64,000 nucleotides of DNA, taken from positions 879,627,220 to 879,691,219 of the forward strand of contig NC_081409.1 in the NCBI RefSeq assembly GCF_030272615.1. Reading direction: 5' to 3'. The translations under genes were made by a program, and so were the position numbers. Shown in pieces: positions 53,616-64,000 of this stretch (positions are counted from its first letter, which is position 1; each line of letters starts with the position of its first letter). Below the pieces are notes generated by a model, which was given only the letters and a program-made list of their open reading frames with translations, ran no database searches and was not told where the DNA came from. The stretch comes from Cryptomeria japonica. Lineage: Eukaryota; Streptophyta; Pinopsida; Cupressales; Cupressaceae.

Positions 53616-53671
53616 AGGATCTTCCTCAAGTGGTTAAGCTTCTGCAAAGAGGACCAAAATTTGATACCAAT

Positions 53672-54887
53672 TGTTAGGAAAACCGGTGAACAACTGAGGG
53701 GGGGGGTGAATCAGTTGTTAACAGATTATGAAACTTTAAGTACACAAAACCTTTTACCAGAATGCATAAACCAAATATCGGAACAACAGATATGTCAATT
53801 AAGCACAAACATAAATCATAAACCAAATACCACGCATCCACAACACATAACACCAAGATTTGTACGTGGAAAACCCAATAAAGGGAAAAACCACTATGGG
53901 AAGCCTACCCACAATCAGATGATACTTCTGCAGTAAGTATGTGATTATAATAAGGGGCCTGCACATGCAGGAAGACCAACAACCTAGAGCATACTTGTCA
54001 TCACAAAGGAGCCTCACTAACTATAAAAGATATCCAGACTACAATCCGGAAATAAGAATGAATTGCAAGAATAAAATCTCCTATGCTTGAGTATAGTTCT
54101 GATTAAGCTCAATGTTGGAGGTCTTAAACCTCTTATACAAACCCAATTCAATCACCTATGATCAACAAAAACCTCTGCATATGATTATAACTTTATTCGC
54201 ACACAAATAATCCCATAACCCATGACCACGATCTACAAAAGAGATCTTACATCATATTTATACCAACCTAGGACCTAAACAATTAGGTCGGCCACCTAAA
54301 AGATAATACAATAAATCCATTACATAAAACTGCAAACCAGTGATAATCCAAGTCAACCTAAGACTGAAACAACATTAACCAAACAATAAATCCAACTAGT
54401 AACGCATCGAGAGCATCCACCAACATGTTACATAAACCGGTCCATAACCTAACAGAATAACATTAAGTCTGGACCTAAAATAAGTCACCATAAACCAAAT
54501 GGAACACCACCGATCAACTGAAAAATGAATATGATAACCATCAACATCCTGAAAACCTTTTAGAAATCGCACCAACACCACTTATCGAATCCATCAAAAT
54601 ATCGTCAATGAAACTCTACTAGTAGAACCCTTACCGATAACCAAAAGGCATACTAGAACATATGATAACTTCCGGATCACCAAATCCCAAACCAACTGAA
54701 TGTGACACGCATTTGAATAACATGAATAATTGAATCAAACCAATTCCACCAATCAGAGAAATATGCCAGAGATAAAACTTCTGATCATCATCAAAGTCCA
54801 ACCATTCTACTGGAACTCGGTAGACAACCAAAGAAGCTAGTGTTGACATCAATGCAACACATAATGAATTCCTTCAAATTAGCAACA
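53672..54887 (-). mobile_element. Copia-2 5' LTR (1216 bp)
   Basis: It runs from TGTTAGGAAAACCGG to TTAGCAACA. The primer site on its left (53659-53670, minus) begins TGGTATCAAA, with the last bases changed from CAGAGC. It aligns with 48676-49892 throughout. Confidence 0.92.
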
Positions 54888-56318
54888 TGTTTTGCCACTT
54901 TTTGTTTCTCCTAGGCTAGCATTCATTGAACTAATTTGGAAACTAATGTGTATGGAGAAGATACAAGTTCCAACAGATAAGAAAGGGAGACTCCTCCCCA
55001 GGGTGATCAATTTTGAAGAATTTACTATAGGATGTGACACCCTGGAAAAGGTACAGGATTTTCTTGTAAAGAATTATAGGTTGAAGGTTTTCCAAGCTCG
55101 ATATTTTGACCTTGAGGGATGTATAAATGACCTTAGAATAAACAAGTTGAAAGAGAAGGTTTATTTTCACTCTTTTGATGAGTAGGAAGATCTGATAAGA
55201 AATTCTCTCTCCGTTGAGGTTGAACAACACAAGAAGAAATGGGAGCTTGTGAAGAGGCTTGAGAGAGAAAGAAAACAGGAGGATCCCAATTTTGAATGTT
55301 TCTACAGAGAATTCCAAAATGATTTTGCTAGGATGTCCTTCATGATTAGGAAGGCAGATGATATAATAAAGATGGAGATGGAGAGAAGGGATGCTAGGGA
55401 TAGAGGAATCAAAATTGAGACAAGGCCTATAGATCCTGCCCCCACAACTTATAAAATGAAAGGGTGTACAATGACAATTGAGAAGACATCTCCTAGTACT
55501 TCTGGGAAGGCAACTGAATAGGTCAGGAGAGTTGAAAATGGAAAGGGAAAGATGTCCTATTTTGTATATATCTAGGTGGATTTTGATACGAGTGTGCCAC
55601 CCCCTTCTCCCCCTCGAGAGACATTCCGTGAAGATGAGGCTGCTAAGGCTTTGAATGACTCAGATAGAGCCATTTTTTTGAGTACAATCCCTATTGAGGA
55701 GGCATATGATGAAAGAATAATTGCCTTGAATAATTTTGTAGCACATTTTAATTTTGTGAATTCTCCCTGAATTTAGATCTTTTTGGCTAAGGGAAAAATT
55801 AAAGGATCTATCTGATGAAGAGATCAGAAATTTTGATAGGAATAGCTTCAATTTCACTCCCGAGGAAGGCATGGAATTGATTAAAAACAATGACATGCTT
55901 CTTTTCCTAGACTGGGATTTAAAAAAAATCTATTTATTAGATCAAATTATGCGGCAGAAGGACCTAGATTTTGCAAAAGAGTTCAATAATCGTGGGTATG
56001 GGGTAAGTATAGGCCTAAATGCCTTTGATCTATGGTCAAGGGCCCCTAATGTTCAGAAGCCTCTGGTTCTGCAAGGTGGACAACAAAATATAGGGGATGC
56101 AATAATTAGGACCTTGGAAGACACCACTACATTAGAAGTTGTGGCAATCACCTCACATGTAGCCAAGTTTTCTCAAGTAGTAGTGGATGACCTTGAGAAA
56201 AATACTTGAGATTAAAAGACACACATGTGGCTCTCAATGCAAATTACAACAAGTTATTCATTGAAAATTGTGCATTGAAGGAGCAAATAAAGAAGGTGAC
56301 TGCAGACTCTTTAGGAGG
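54888..56318 (+). pseudogene. Gypsy-1 extra 3' reading frame, middle part (coiled coil)
   Basis: After Copia-2 one frame runs 54892-55770 with stops at 55183, 55519 and 55573, and a second phase runs on to 56207, then a third. Features are LPRVINFEEFTIGC, a strongly charged coiled-coil segment (EQHKKKWELVKRLERERKQE, EMERRDARDRG), a Pro-rich stretch (SVPPPSPPRE), and EEGMELIKNNDMLLFLDWDL. The content is unlike integrase or envelope proteins. No membrane segment is evident. Confidence 0.5.
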
Positions 56319-57060
56319 AATTAGTCCTGAAGAATTGGAAAGAATGAATAAATAATTACAAAGAATTCAAAATGAAGCTAAAAATAATTATTTTGAAATC
56401 AGAAAAGATTCAATTTTGAGGATTTCAAATAAGATTATTGATAAATTAGCTGAAATTCATTCTTCATATTCTTTGACATCTCAACTGCTAAGTCAACTGG
56501 ATGAGATTATTTCATTCTTTCAGCCAATAAGATTCACTTGGTTACCTAAGGACCAACAATTAAAATAGGTCACACTAGCAGTAAAAAATGTGGCCCAACC
56601 ACCCCAAATTGTTGGAGTTACATGGAAAAATTATAATTTATTGACTAAGGAGTTGTCCAACATAGAAGAAGAGAAGAAATCAGTGTTGGGAATGATCAAC
56701 TCCTTCCAAGGGCTTAAAAAGTGGCATGTCCTTACAATTTTGACTGTTGATGGACAGATCAGGAGCTTAGAAAAGTGGAGGTAGGGCTTCGAAGATGAAA
56801 TTAATGTAGTTTTGATATCTTTGGCCATTGATTCAAACCAAGGGGACACCTTTTTTAATATTATTGACAAGATCATGGAGTTAGATCAAATGTACCATAG
56901 ATTTACCTTGGGAGCTGCAATGGTACCTGCCCATAAAAAAAAGGAAACAATAAGAAAGTTGCAAGGGTTGAGGTATTTTTCTTGCCTAGCTGATGAAATA
57001 AAATCCTTACATAAAAAGTACTGCTCCTTGGAAGAGGAGCAGCTCGAGGAAGAAGACTAG
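56319..57060 (+). pseudogene. Gypsy-1 extra 3' reading frame, C-terminal part (right copy)
   Basis: This matches 1822-2562. It has TSQLLSQLDEIISFF-like (LQLLSQLDEI), KDQQLK stop, NVAQPPQIVGVTWKNYNLLT, NIEEEKKSVLGMI, NQGDTFFNIIDKIMELDQMY and the end LEEEQLEEED. It is slightly better kept than the left copy. With the preceding parts the whole extra frame would be on the order of 1,100 codons. Confidence 0.5.
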
Positions 57061-57167
57061 CCGCAACCTCTCTTTTTGCTGACTGATTTTTGTGTAGGTT
57101 GGTAATTTTGAGGAGGATTGACAGAGACTTTCAATCATCAATAATTGTTCTCCAAGTTACATATTGC

Positions 57168-57392
57168 TAGACGCCAAGATGTACTTTGGATCCTGATAGA
57201 AGTATGTGTCAAGGTACCAAAGAAGAGTTAGATTTTGAAGACCTGCAGTCCAGAACTTCCAGGATGGTGACTGCCCAGCTATTTGCATTTAATGAAGCTA
57301 GGAAGATTGCACGCATGTTGATAAGGACAAGAACATGCCTTATGGAAAAGTGTAATGATTTTGTACTTTGGACATGTGTCTTCTTGGCCTGA
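57168..57392 (+). pseudogene. Small conserved reading frame, right copy
   Basis: It corresponds to 2673-2894, with phrases RCTLDPDRSMCQGTKEE and TSRMVTAQLFAFNEARKIAR. The initial ATG is ACG here. See the left copy for discussion. Confidence 0.35.
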
Positions 57393-57442
57393 AGCTTATT
57401 TTTCTCCCTTGTGTTATAAAAGGGAATTCAGGGCCAAGAAGA

Positions 57443-57872
57443 ACAATTTTGATTTTTTTTTTTAGTATGTACTAGGATAGCTTTGAAGCAATATATTGAC
57501 AAATAGTCTTTTTACAGATTTCTAGCACAACATTGTATCATGAATGCATCATTTTATACTGAAAATCAATAAAGAGAACATTCATTTTCTTTCTCAAATC
57601 TATTGTATGGTGTTGTATGAATTGATATGTTAATGATATTTTCAATTTCTCTTCTATAAAAGAGAATGAGTATGTCTTGATAGGTTTCATTTCAAGTAAA
57701 TGGATTAAATTATGTCTTGAATAATGCAACATTTGTGTGAGAGGTTTTGTGAGGAAGTGAATGAATATATTCCCAGTTTGAATATCTTAAGCAAGTCTTG
57801 AGTGTTTAGTATTGGATTCTAAAGATGATATCATGATATCATGTCTTTAAACCTGTTATTTGACTATGTATC
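57443..57872 (+). mobile_element. Gypsy-1 3' LTR, left part (interrupted by Copia-3)
   Basis: It aligns with 2949-3388, including the AATAAA signal (about 57568) and the phrase GATATCATGATATCAT. Copia-3 inserts at 57873, so the rest of this LTR should lie beyond the window end. The TGTTGAG start of the left copy is changed here. Confidence 0.4.
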
Positions 57873-59009
57873 TATTAGGAATTGGGAAGGACAACTGAGA
57901 GGGGGGCGGCGGGGGTGAATCAGTTGTCAATAAATTACAACCCAAAACCAATTAATCCAAACTTAAAACTTAGTGCCAGTAAAACAAACTTAATGCCCGC
58001 AAAACAGATTAATAGTTATAGCAGTACTGGTATAACTTAATGCATGGAACAAAAAGAGAAATAACATCCACAACACATGACACAAAGATTTTGATGTGGA
58101 AACCTTGTAAGGGGAAAAACCACGGTGGCAAACCTTACCCACAATTAGATGATACTACTCTAGATAGTAAGTGAATACAATAATGGGGTCTGCACATGCA
58201 AAAAGGCCAACGGCCTAGAGCTCACTGCTCAATCACAAAATAGGAGTCACACTGACTACAATTGGATGGTTAAATCCAATAAACAATGTACTGCTTCAAA
58301 ATAGAATCTACAATGTTGGATTCAATACCAGTTTAAGCTTTGACCATGAGTGCCAAACACCTTCATAACCTTTCCTTCAACCTTTAAATAATATCTGCAT
58401 GATTCGCACAAGGATCTGCTCTTTACAATGATCTTCAATATTCACACACACTCATTCACAATGATCTTCAAATAAGATCTTACAATTATTTATACAAAAC
58501 CCTAAGACCTTATCATGAGGTCGGATCACTAAAGATATTACATTTAAATGAATTACAAATAAGCCTTGATGCGATACAATATGTCAACTCTATATATTTA
58601 CACAATATCCAATCAATAAACTATTTCCAAAATGTGATGTGCTGATTTGGAACATGATATCTTGTACCGGTCCATAACCTAGACATATCTATCAGTAAAG
58701 GCAAATATGTGAACCCGATTAGTCAAATAAGAAAAACACCAAACGTAAACATCCAATCCATGTCTTCGAGATAACCAAATGATCTCCAAATGATAACAAG
58801 TCATCATCAACTTCTTGAGTTTTCGGTGAAACATGTACTGGTGACTATGCATAAGACAATATCCATGTTGGGACCATAATGTGTCGGTTCAACAACAAAC
58901 CAATATAACCAGAGTGCCAAATCAACAATGTAGACCTCCAAAAAGATAAGTGCTGACATCAATGAAAAAACCAATGCAACACATAACGAAGTCATCCATA
59001 ATACTGACA
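57873..59009 (-). mobile_element. Copia-3 3' LTR (1137 bp)
   Basis: It ends ATACTGACA before the antisense tract ATCTCCCCCTTTGGAATTG (59010-59028). It has a G-rich stretch broken by C at 57901-57915 and the shared GTGGAAACC...GGTGGCAAACC block near 58097. Confidence 0.85.
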
Positions 59010-59342
59010 ATCTCCCCCTTTGGAATTGATGGCAACACTAGATGGAAAAACATCTAAGTGCCAAAAACACAATGCCAAAAACCAACAATCTCCCAAAATA
59101 GATCAATCAAAGTTCTCTGCCAAAAATAGAAACAATACAACCAAAACCAAAAATACATCTCTCCCCATGTAAAATGTTTTTCCATAGATATCACTCCCCC
59201 TTTGACATAAAATTCCAAAGTAATCAAGAATCAAAACATAACATACAACTAACCACTGCCCTTGAGAAGTAGCTCTTCTTCATCAAAGCCAGAAAAAGAT
59301 TTTTCTATTAGTCCCTGTCGGTTTGATGCCAATCTTCATCAT
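59010..59342 (-). promoter_or_regulatory. Copia-3 polypurine tract and 3' non-coding region
   Basis: The element strand has CAATTCCAAAGGGGGAGAT next to the LTR, and boxes TCAAAGGGGGAGTGATA at about 59205 and ATGGGGAGAGATG near 59161. The first is preceded by AGTGTTGCCATCAATTCC, the same phrase as in the N family with one change. Confidence 0.6.
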
Positions 59343-60734
59343 TCAAGTCTCTGTCGATGGGCGAATTACCCCAAGTTGCTCTTTGAGATATTTAAATGTT
59401 TCCTTAGGCAAAGGCTTTGTAAAGATATCTGCAATTTGCTCTTCAATATTTACATAAATCAATCTCACTTCATTTGCTTCAACATTCTCTTTCAGAAAAT
59501 TGTACTTAATAGAAACATGCTTTGTTTTAGAGTGAAATACCAAATTATTTGATATATCTATTGCTGCTGAATTTTCACAATGAATAATTACTATTTCTTT
59601 GCATTTAACCTTGATATCCTTCAACATTTTCTTGATCCATAATACGTGAGTGCAATTAGTTGCTGCTGCAACATATTCTTCTTCTGCTATAGATAATGAT
59701 GTACACGTCTGCTTCTTGCTGATCGATGAAATTAATCTTCTGCCAAGAAAGAATGCACCATCAGTGGTGCTCTTTCTGTCATCTATATCTCTTGCCCAAT
59801 TTGCATTTGTATATGCACATAACTCAAAATTGTCATTCTTAGGATACCATAAACCAAGATTTGTTGTGCCTTGTAGGTACTGGAAAATCCTTTTTACTGC
59901 AATTTCATGATTTTCTCTAGGATTGCTTTGAAATCTTGATACAATACACACTGCATTCATTATATCAGGTCTAGTTTGTGTCTAATATAGTAATCCTCCA
60001 ATCATAGATTTGTACCTTGTCAGATTTAAATGAACTGAATCATCCTTTAATGTCAATTTATTTGTTGTAGTCATGGGATTGCTTACCGGTTTGGAGTTTT
60101 CCATACCAAATTTCTTCAAAAGTTCCTTTAAGTATTTTGTTTGACATATGAATATACCTTTATCTATTTGAGAAATCTGCAAACCTAGAAATTTTTTTAT
60201 CTCTCCAATCATAGACATTTCAAACTCTTCCTACATCTTGTTAGCAAAGTCTTTACATAACTCTTCTTCACCTCCAAAAATGATATCATCCACAAATACT
60301 TCAATAACCAAAATGTCATCATTGGTGATTTTGTAATACAAATTGTTGTCATCATTACCTTTTGTGTATCCAAGCTTTAAAAGATATTTATCCAGTCTAG
60401 CATACCAAGCTCTGGGAGCTTGCTTCAATCCATATAAGGCTTTCCTTTACCTGCAAACCATATCCTTGACATCTGTTAATTAAAATCCATTAGGCTGTTC
60501 AATGTAAACTTCTTTTTCAAGATCTCCATTCAAAAATGCACATTTTACATCCATCTGATAAACTTTATAGTTCTTATGAGCTGCAAATGCAAGAAATAGT
60601 CTTACTGCTTCAATTCTGGTTACTGGTGCAAAAGTTTCATTATAATCAATTCCTTCTTTCTGATAATAACCTTTACAAACTAATCTTGCTTTGTTTCTGA
60701 TTACTTTACCATCTTCATTAAGTTTATTTCTAAA
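59343..60734 (-). pseudogene. Copia-3 reverse transcriptase and RNase H
   Basis: Frames in the minus strand give [40 protein letters not shown], the active site [51 protein letters not shown], then RNase H with YTNANWARDIDDRKSTTDGA, HCENSAAIDISNN and DIFTKPLPKETFKYLKEQLG. Stops at about 59982, 60231 and 60450 interrupt it. In RNase H the usual HCDN is HCEN here. Confidence 0.88.
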
Positions 60735-61567
60735 TACCCATTTAGTTCCAATTACATTTTTGCCTTTAGGCCGGGGAACTAATGTCCAAGTATTATTCTT
60801 TTCAATCTATTCTAATTCATCTTCCATTGCTTTTATCCAATGTTTATCCTGACATGCTTCAACAACTGATGTTCCTTCAACTTGATAAATTAAACATACC
60901 TCTTCATTTGCCAATCTTCCTCTTGTCATAAAACCTTGATTTTTTATTATCAATTATCTGATTTTTTGAATGATTCAATCTTACATACCTGGGTTTATTC
61001 TGATTTGCACTTATAGGCTGTTGTTCTTCAGTCAGAGTTGAGTTTTTTGATGATGCCGGTGTGACTAGTTGACATATGAATATACCTTTATCTGTTTGAG
61101 AGATCTGCAAACCTAGAAATTTTTTTATCGCTCCAATCATAGACATTTCAAACTCTTCCTGCATCTTGTTAGCAAAGTCTTTACATAACTCTTCTTCACC
61201 TCCAAAAATGATATCATCCACAAATACTTCAATAACCAAAATGTCATCATGGGTGATTTTGTAATACAAATTGAAATACCCATTTAGTTCCAATTACATC
61301 TTTGCCTTTAGGCCGGGGAACTAATGTCCAAGTATTATTCTTTTCAATTTGTTCTAATTCATCTTCCATTGCTTTTATCCAATGTTTATCCTGACATGCT
61401 TCAACAACTAATGCTAGTTCAACTTGATAAATTAAACATACCTCTTCTTTTGCCAATCTTCCTCTTGTCATAACACCTTGATTTTTATTTCCAATTGCAT
61501 TTATAATCATTTCTACTACCGGTTCTATAGATCTTGAATCTCCTCTAAAATGTTCATCTATCTTCAC
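60735..61567 (-). pseudogene. Copia-3 integrase-RT linker with chimeric duplication
   Basis: Two copies of the block around KHWIKAMEDELEQIEKNNTW and TKWVF occur, at 60735-60945 and 61275-61480. Between them is an extra piece of reverse transcriptase palm ([19 protein letters not shown] to DKGIFICQ, about 61070-61271), duplicated from 60143-60345. The first copy thus jumps from GTKWVF to the palm and then back to the linker (SSKNSTLTEEQQPISANQNK). The polyprotein cannot be read in order. Confidence 0.85.
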
Positions 61568-62156
61568 ATTAGTACTTTCAATGATTTTCTACAATCTTCT
61601 ATTATAACATCTATATGCCTTGCTTCTAGTTGAATAACCAAGAAATATTCCTTCATTACTTCTAGGATCAAATTTGCTAATAGACTAATCTCTCCTAATA
61701 TAGCATTTGCTTCCAAATATTCTGAAGTATTTAAGAGTAGGAGTATGACCAAACCATAGTTGATAAGGGGTATTACCGGTTTCACCTTTGATGTGAACTC
61801 TTTTGAAAGTATAAATCGCTATATTCATTACTTCTCTCTAGTACACGAGGTAGATTTGCTTCCATCATCATGGTTATTGCTGCATCCAGTATAGTTTTGT
61901 TCTTCCTTTCCACAACTCCATTCTGCTGGGGTGTCTGGGGTGCTGATAGTTGTCTTTTGATTCCATTCACTTCACAGAATGCATTGAATTCCCTAGATGT
62001 AAATTCTCCTCCTTGATTAGATCTCAAGCATTTTATTTCCTTGTCGGTTTCATTCTCTACCATTGCCTTGTATATCTTGAATCTTCCAAAAGCTTTTGAT
62101 TTCTCCCTAAGAAAAGTAACCCAACACATTCTAGAATAATCATCAATTATTAGCAT
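61568..62156 (-). pseudogene. Copia-3 integrase core and C-terminus
   Basis: [20 protein letters not shown] is followed by CLRSNQGGEFTS and NGVVERKNKTILDAA. The second catalytic Asp, in SDQGGEF of Copia-1, is Asn here. The part after ANLPRVL is shifted. FGYSTRSKAYR-like phrases continue near 61620-61660 in another frame. Confidence 0.85.
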
Positions 62157-62171
62157 AAAGTATCTATCACC

Positions 62172-63125
62172 CTAAAGAATCCTTGTTCTTGCTGGACCAC
62201 ATAAATCAATATGAATTAAATCAAGAATATTATTGGATTTCTCATAAATGCTCTTAAATGTTGTTCTAACTTGCTTTCCCATTTGACATTCCTTACATAT
62301 CGGATTATGAGGTTTCACAATCTTAGGTAAATCCCTTACCGCCTTAGTTGAACTGATCTTTACAATGCAATCAAAATTCACATCACATAGTCTTTTATGC
62401 CATAACCAACTTTTGTCAATGTGAGCAATCAAACATGTCTTATCACTGGTATTCAAATGAAAGATATTACCTTTATTCTGATTACTGGTTGCAATCTCCA
62501 ATCCAGTTATGTTCATTATTTTGCATTTTCCATTCTTGAATTGTAATTGAAATCCTTTTTCCACTAACTGACCAACACTCAAAAGATTATGCTTTAAACC
62601 TTCAACATAATAAACATTGTCAGTATTGTGCTTACCATCCAAAGATATAGTTCCTCTTCCTTTAATTAAACAAGCTTTGTCATCTCCAAATCTTACTAGA
62701 CCTCCATGAATTTCTTGTAATGATAAGAATTTTCTTTTATCACCAGTCATATGACGCGAGCATCCACTATTAATGATCCATTCATCATTTTCTCTAAATT
62801 TTGCTGCTAATCCCTGCTCTACCGGTTTGACAATAGGTTCTGGTTGATCTTCTTTTATTGCAACAAATGACCATCCACTATTTGTTGGATCTTCATCAGA
62901 GTCATCTGTAACACCTTCATCTGCATAGTAACATGATTTATCTCTATTTTTCTTAAATATGTATCTTTGATATTCAGGGTTAGGTTTATATGTTCTTTTT
63001 GCTTCCTCTCTTAGTCTTGCATGTCTATCAGGACACCTAGACGCCATATGACCAACTTTATTGCAATTAAAACATTTGAAAGGTTCTTTACCTTCATACT
63101 TACTTCCCGCTGGACTTTTAGGCAT
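62172..63125 (-). pseudogene. Copia-3 Gag end, protease and pre-integrase
   Basis: An open frame of 317 codons has the knuckle CFNCNKVGHMASRC, then NDEWIINSGCSRHMTGDKRK, in which the active-site DSG is NSG and the usual SHHM is [38 protein letters not shown] and CKECQMGKQVRTTF, ending DLIHIDLCGPARTR with the first integrase Asp. The protease catalytic Asp is therefore lost. Confidence 0.88.
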
Positions 63126-63880
63126 CTTCCTTGCAAATAGTGCTTCAAGTTCTTCATTTTCTCTTCTGATATGTTTAAGTTATTTGCATAAAGTTCTTTC
63201 CAATCAGATTTGTCAGATGACGATGATGATGATGCTTTGAAAGCTATATCAGTTTTGACTATAGCAAGATGACCAAATTCTTCAAGCTCAAATGCTGAAA
63301 GTTTTCCAACCAAAGTATCTCTAGAAGCTGATGTATTAGGCATTGTTCTCAATTCATTAATAGCCATCACTTTCATTTTGTAAGCCGGTTGCAAAGCTCT
63401 TAAAAATTTAGAAACAATTTCATCTTCACTTAAAGATCCTCCACAACATTGTATTCCTAAAACAATTTCATCAACTCTTTCCATAAATGTAGAAATTCTT
63501 TCATCTTCTTTCATTTTTAAATTTTCATACCTGACCTAGTAACATTCCAATTTTGCAATCTTGATAGTGGCATCTCCTTCATTCAATGTTTCTAGCTTAT
63601 CCCAAATAGCTTTTGTAGTAGATCTGTATGATAATCCCATGATTTACTGATCTGATAATGCACTTAGAAGTGTTTCTCTTGCTTTGCAATCATTCTCCAA
63701 GTCTTTAGCCAATGTCGGTGGATGAGGGTTATTTGGAGTAGGACCAACATAGCCATTCTTTGTAACATCCCATATATCTCTTCCAATGCAATTCAGATGT
63801 GTTTCCATTCTGATCTTCCATATACCATAGTTAGTTCCATCAAGTTTAGGACTGTCCTTCCTAACAATTTTTGCTGCCAT
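63011..63880 (-). pseudogene. Copia-3 Gag (UBN2-type)
   Basis: ATG at 63880 opens MAAKIVRKDSPKLDGTNYGI, close to Copia-1 Gag. Stops near 63644 and 63537, and a frame change near 63180, interrupt it. The middle has CCGGSLSEDEIVSKFLRAL and INELRTMPNTSASRDTLVGK. Confidence 0.85.
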
Positions 63881-63937
63881 AGGATCTCCTCAAGCTATTA
63901 GGCTTCTGCAAAAAGAGGACTAAGCTATAATACCAAT

Positions 63938-64000
63938 TGTTAGGAACCGGGAAGGACAACTGAGAGGGGCGGGTGAATCAATTGTCAATAAATTACAACC
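63938..64000 (-). mobile_element. Copia-3 5' LTR, start only
   Basis: TGTTAGGAACCGGGAAGG begins here and matches 57873 onward. The degraded primer site lies at 63926-63936 (ATAATACCA against TGATACCA). The window ends 63 bases into the LTR. Confidence 0.85.

Larger units (their letters stand above)
48676..54887 (-). mobile_element. Copia-2, LTR retrotransposon with integrase deletion
   Basis: The ends are TGTTAGG and AGCAACA, flanked by the exact duplication TGTTT at 48671-48675 and 54888-54892. LTRs are 48676 to about 49892 and 53672-54887. The internal region is only about 3.8 kb because most of integrase and the linker to reverse transcriptase are gone. It lies in the extra frame of Gypsy-1, which continues across it. 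Confidence 0.92.
57873..64000 (-). mobile_element. Copia-3, LTR retrotransposon, runs off the window
   Basis: The left end, TATTAGGAATTGGG, aligns with TGTTAGGAACCGGG at 63938, so these are the two LTR starts. The 3' LTR is 57873-59009 and the 5' LTR starts at 63938 and is cut by the window end. The expected left target duplication is GTATC at 57868-57872, to be matched outside the window. Coding order is standard, with a chimeric duplication at 60735-61480. Confidence 0.88.

Noticed and set aside
54931-55317. Minus-strand frame of 124 codons overlapping the coiled-coil region
   Set aside because: It is antisense to a frame conserved in sequence with neighbours, and is Leu/Phe/Lys-rich as expected for the reverse of charged coiled-coil DNA.

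Overview
The window looks like intergenic DNA from a large, repeat-rich seed-plant genome, plausibly a gymnosperm. I infer this from the nested Copia and Ty3/Gypsy elements, initiator-tRNA-Met primer sites, a plant-type chromovirus and the absence of any recognisable single-copy gene; no marker names the species. I see no host protein gene, rRNA, tRNA or CRISPR array. Nearly every base can be assigned to an LTR retrotransposon, and all coding regions carry stops, frameshifts or deletions to some degree.

Layout, left to right. 1-1270: 3' tail and 3' LTR of a Copia-type element (Copia-A) with tandem repeats. 1271-1821: unassigned AT-rich DNA. 1822-3668 and 18147-22520, then 30109-32039, then 47623-48675, then 54888-57872: plus-strand pieces that I read as one large Ty3/Gypsy element (Gypsy-1, the host layer) with gag, protease, an RNase H, reverse transcriptase, a second RNase H, and a long extra 3' reading frame of unknown function. 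Into this layer are inserted Copia-1 (3669-18146, duplication AGGTC), N2 (22521-30108, duplication AGAAT), Gypsy-2, a chromovirus (32040-40127), N3 (40128-47622), Copia-2 (48676-54887, duplication TGTTT) and Copia-3 (57873 to the window end). Copia-1 itself contains N1 (4731-13253), and its 5' LTR contains a Gypsy-type solo LTR (16622-17906, duplication GTACC).

The most unusual content is the N family: three long copies (N1, N2, N3; about 7.6 kb when complete) with LTRs of about 1.1 kb, a TGGTATCAGAGC primer site and a Copia-like polypurine tract, but no protease, integrase or reverse transcriptase. They carry two conserved reading frames instead: ORF1, a coiled-coil protein with four CCHC zinc knuckles, and ORF2, an unrecognised protein of roughly 1,080 codons with an acidic/basic repeat and a coiled-coil C-terminus. 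A covarying hairpin lies on the ORF1 stop codon, and a TATA-like box lies about 260 bp before ORF2 in all three copies. Their ends resemble those of the neighbouring Copia elements, which suggests they borrow Copia enzymes.

Other notable structures are internal-LTR-internal tandem arrangements in three families, an in-frame integrase deletion in Copia-2, a chimeric duplication inside the Copia-3 reverse transcriptase region, loss of integrase catalytic residues in Copia-3 and Gypsy-2, and many ACCGGT palindromes decaying by CpG-type transitions.
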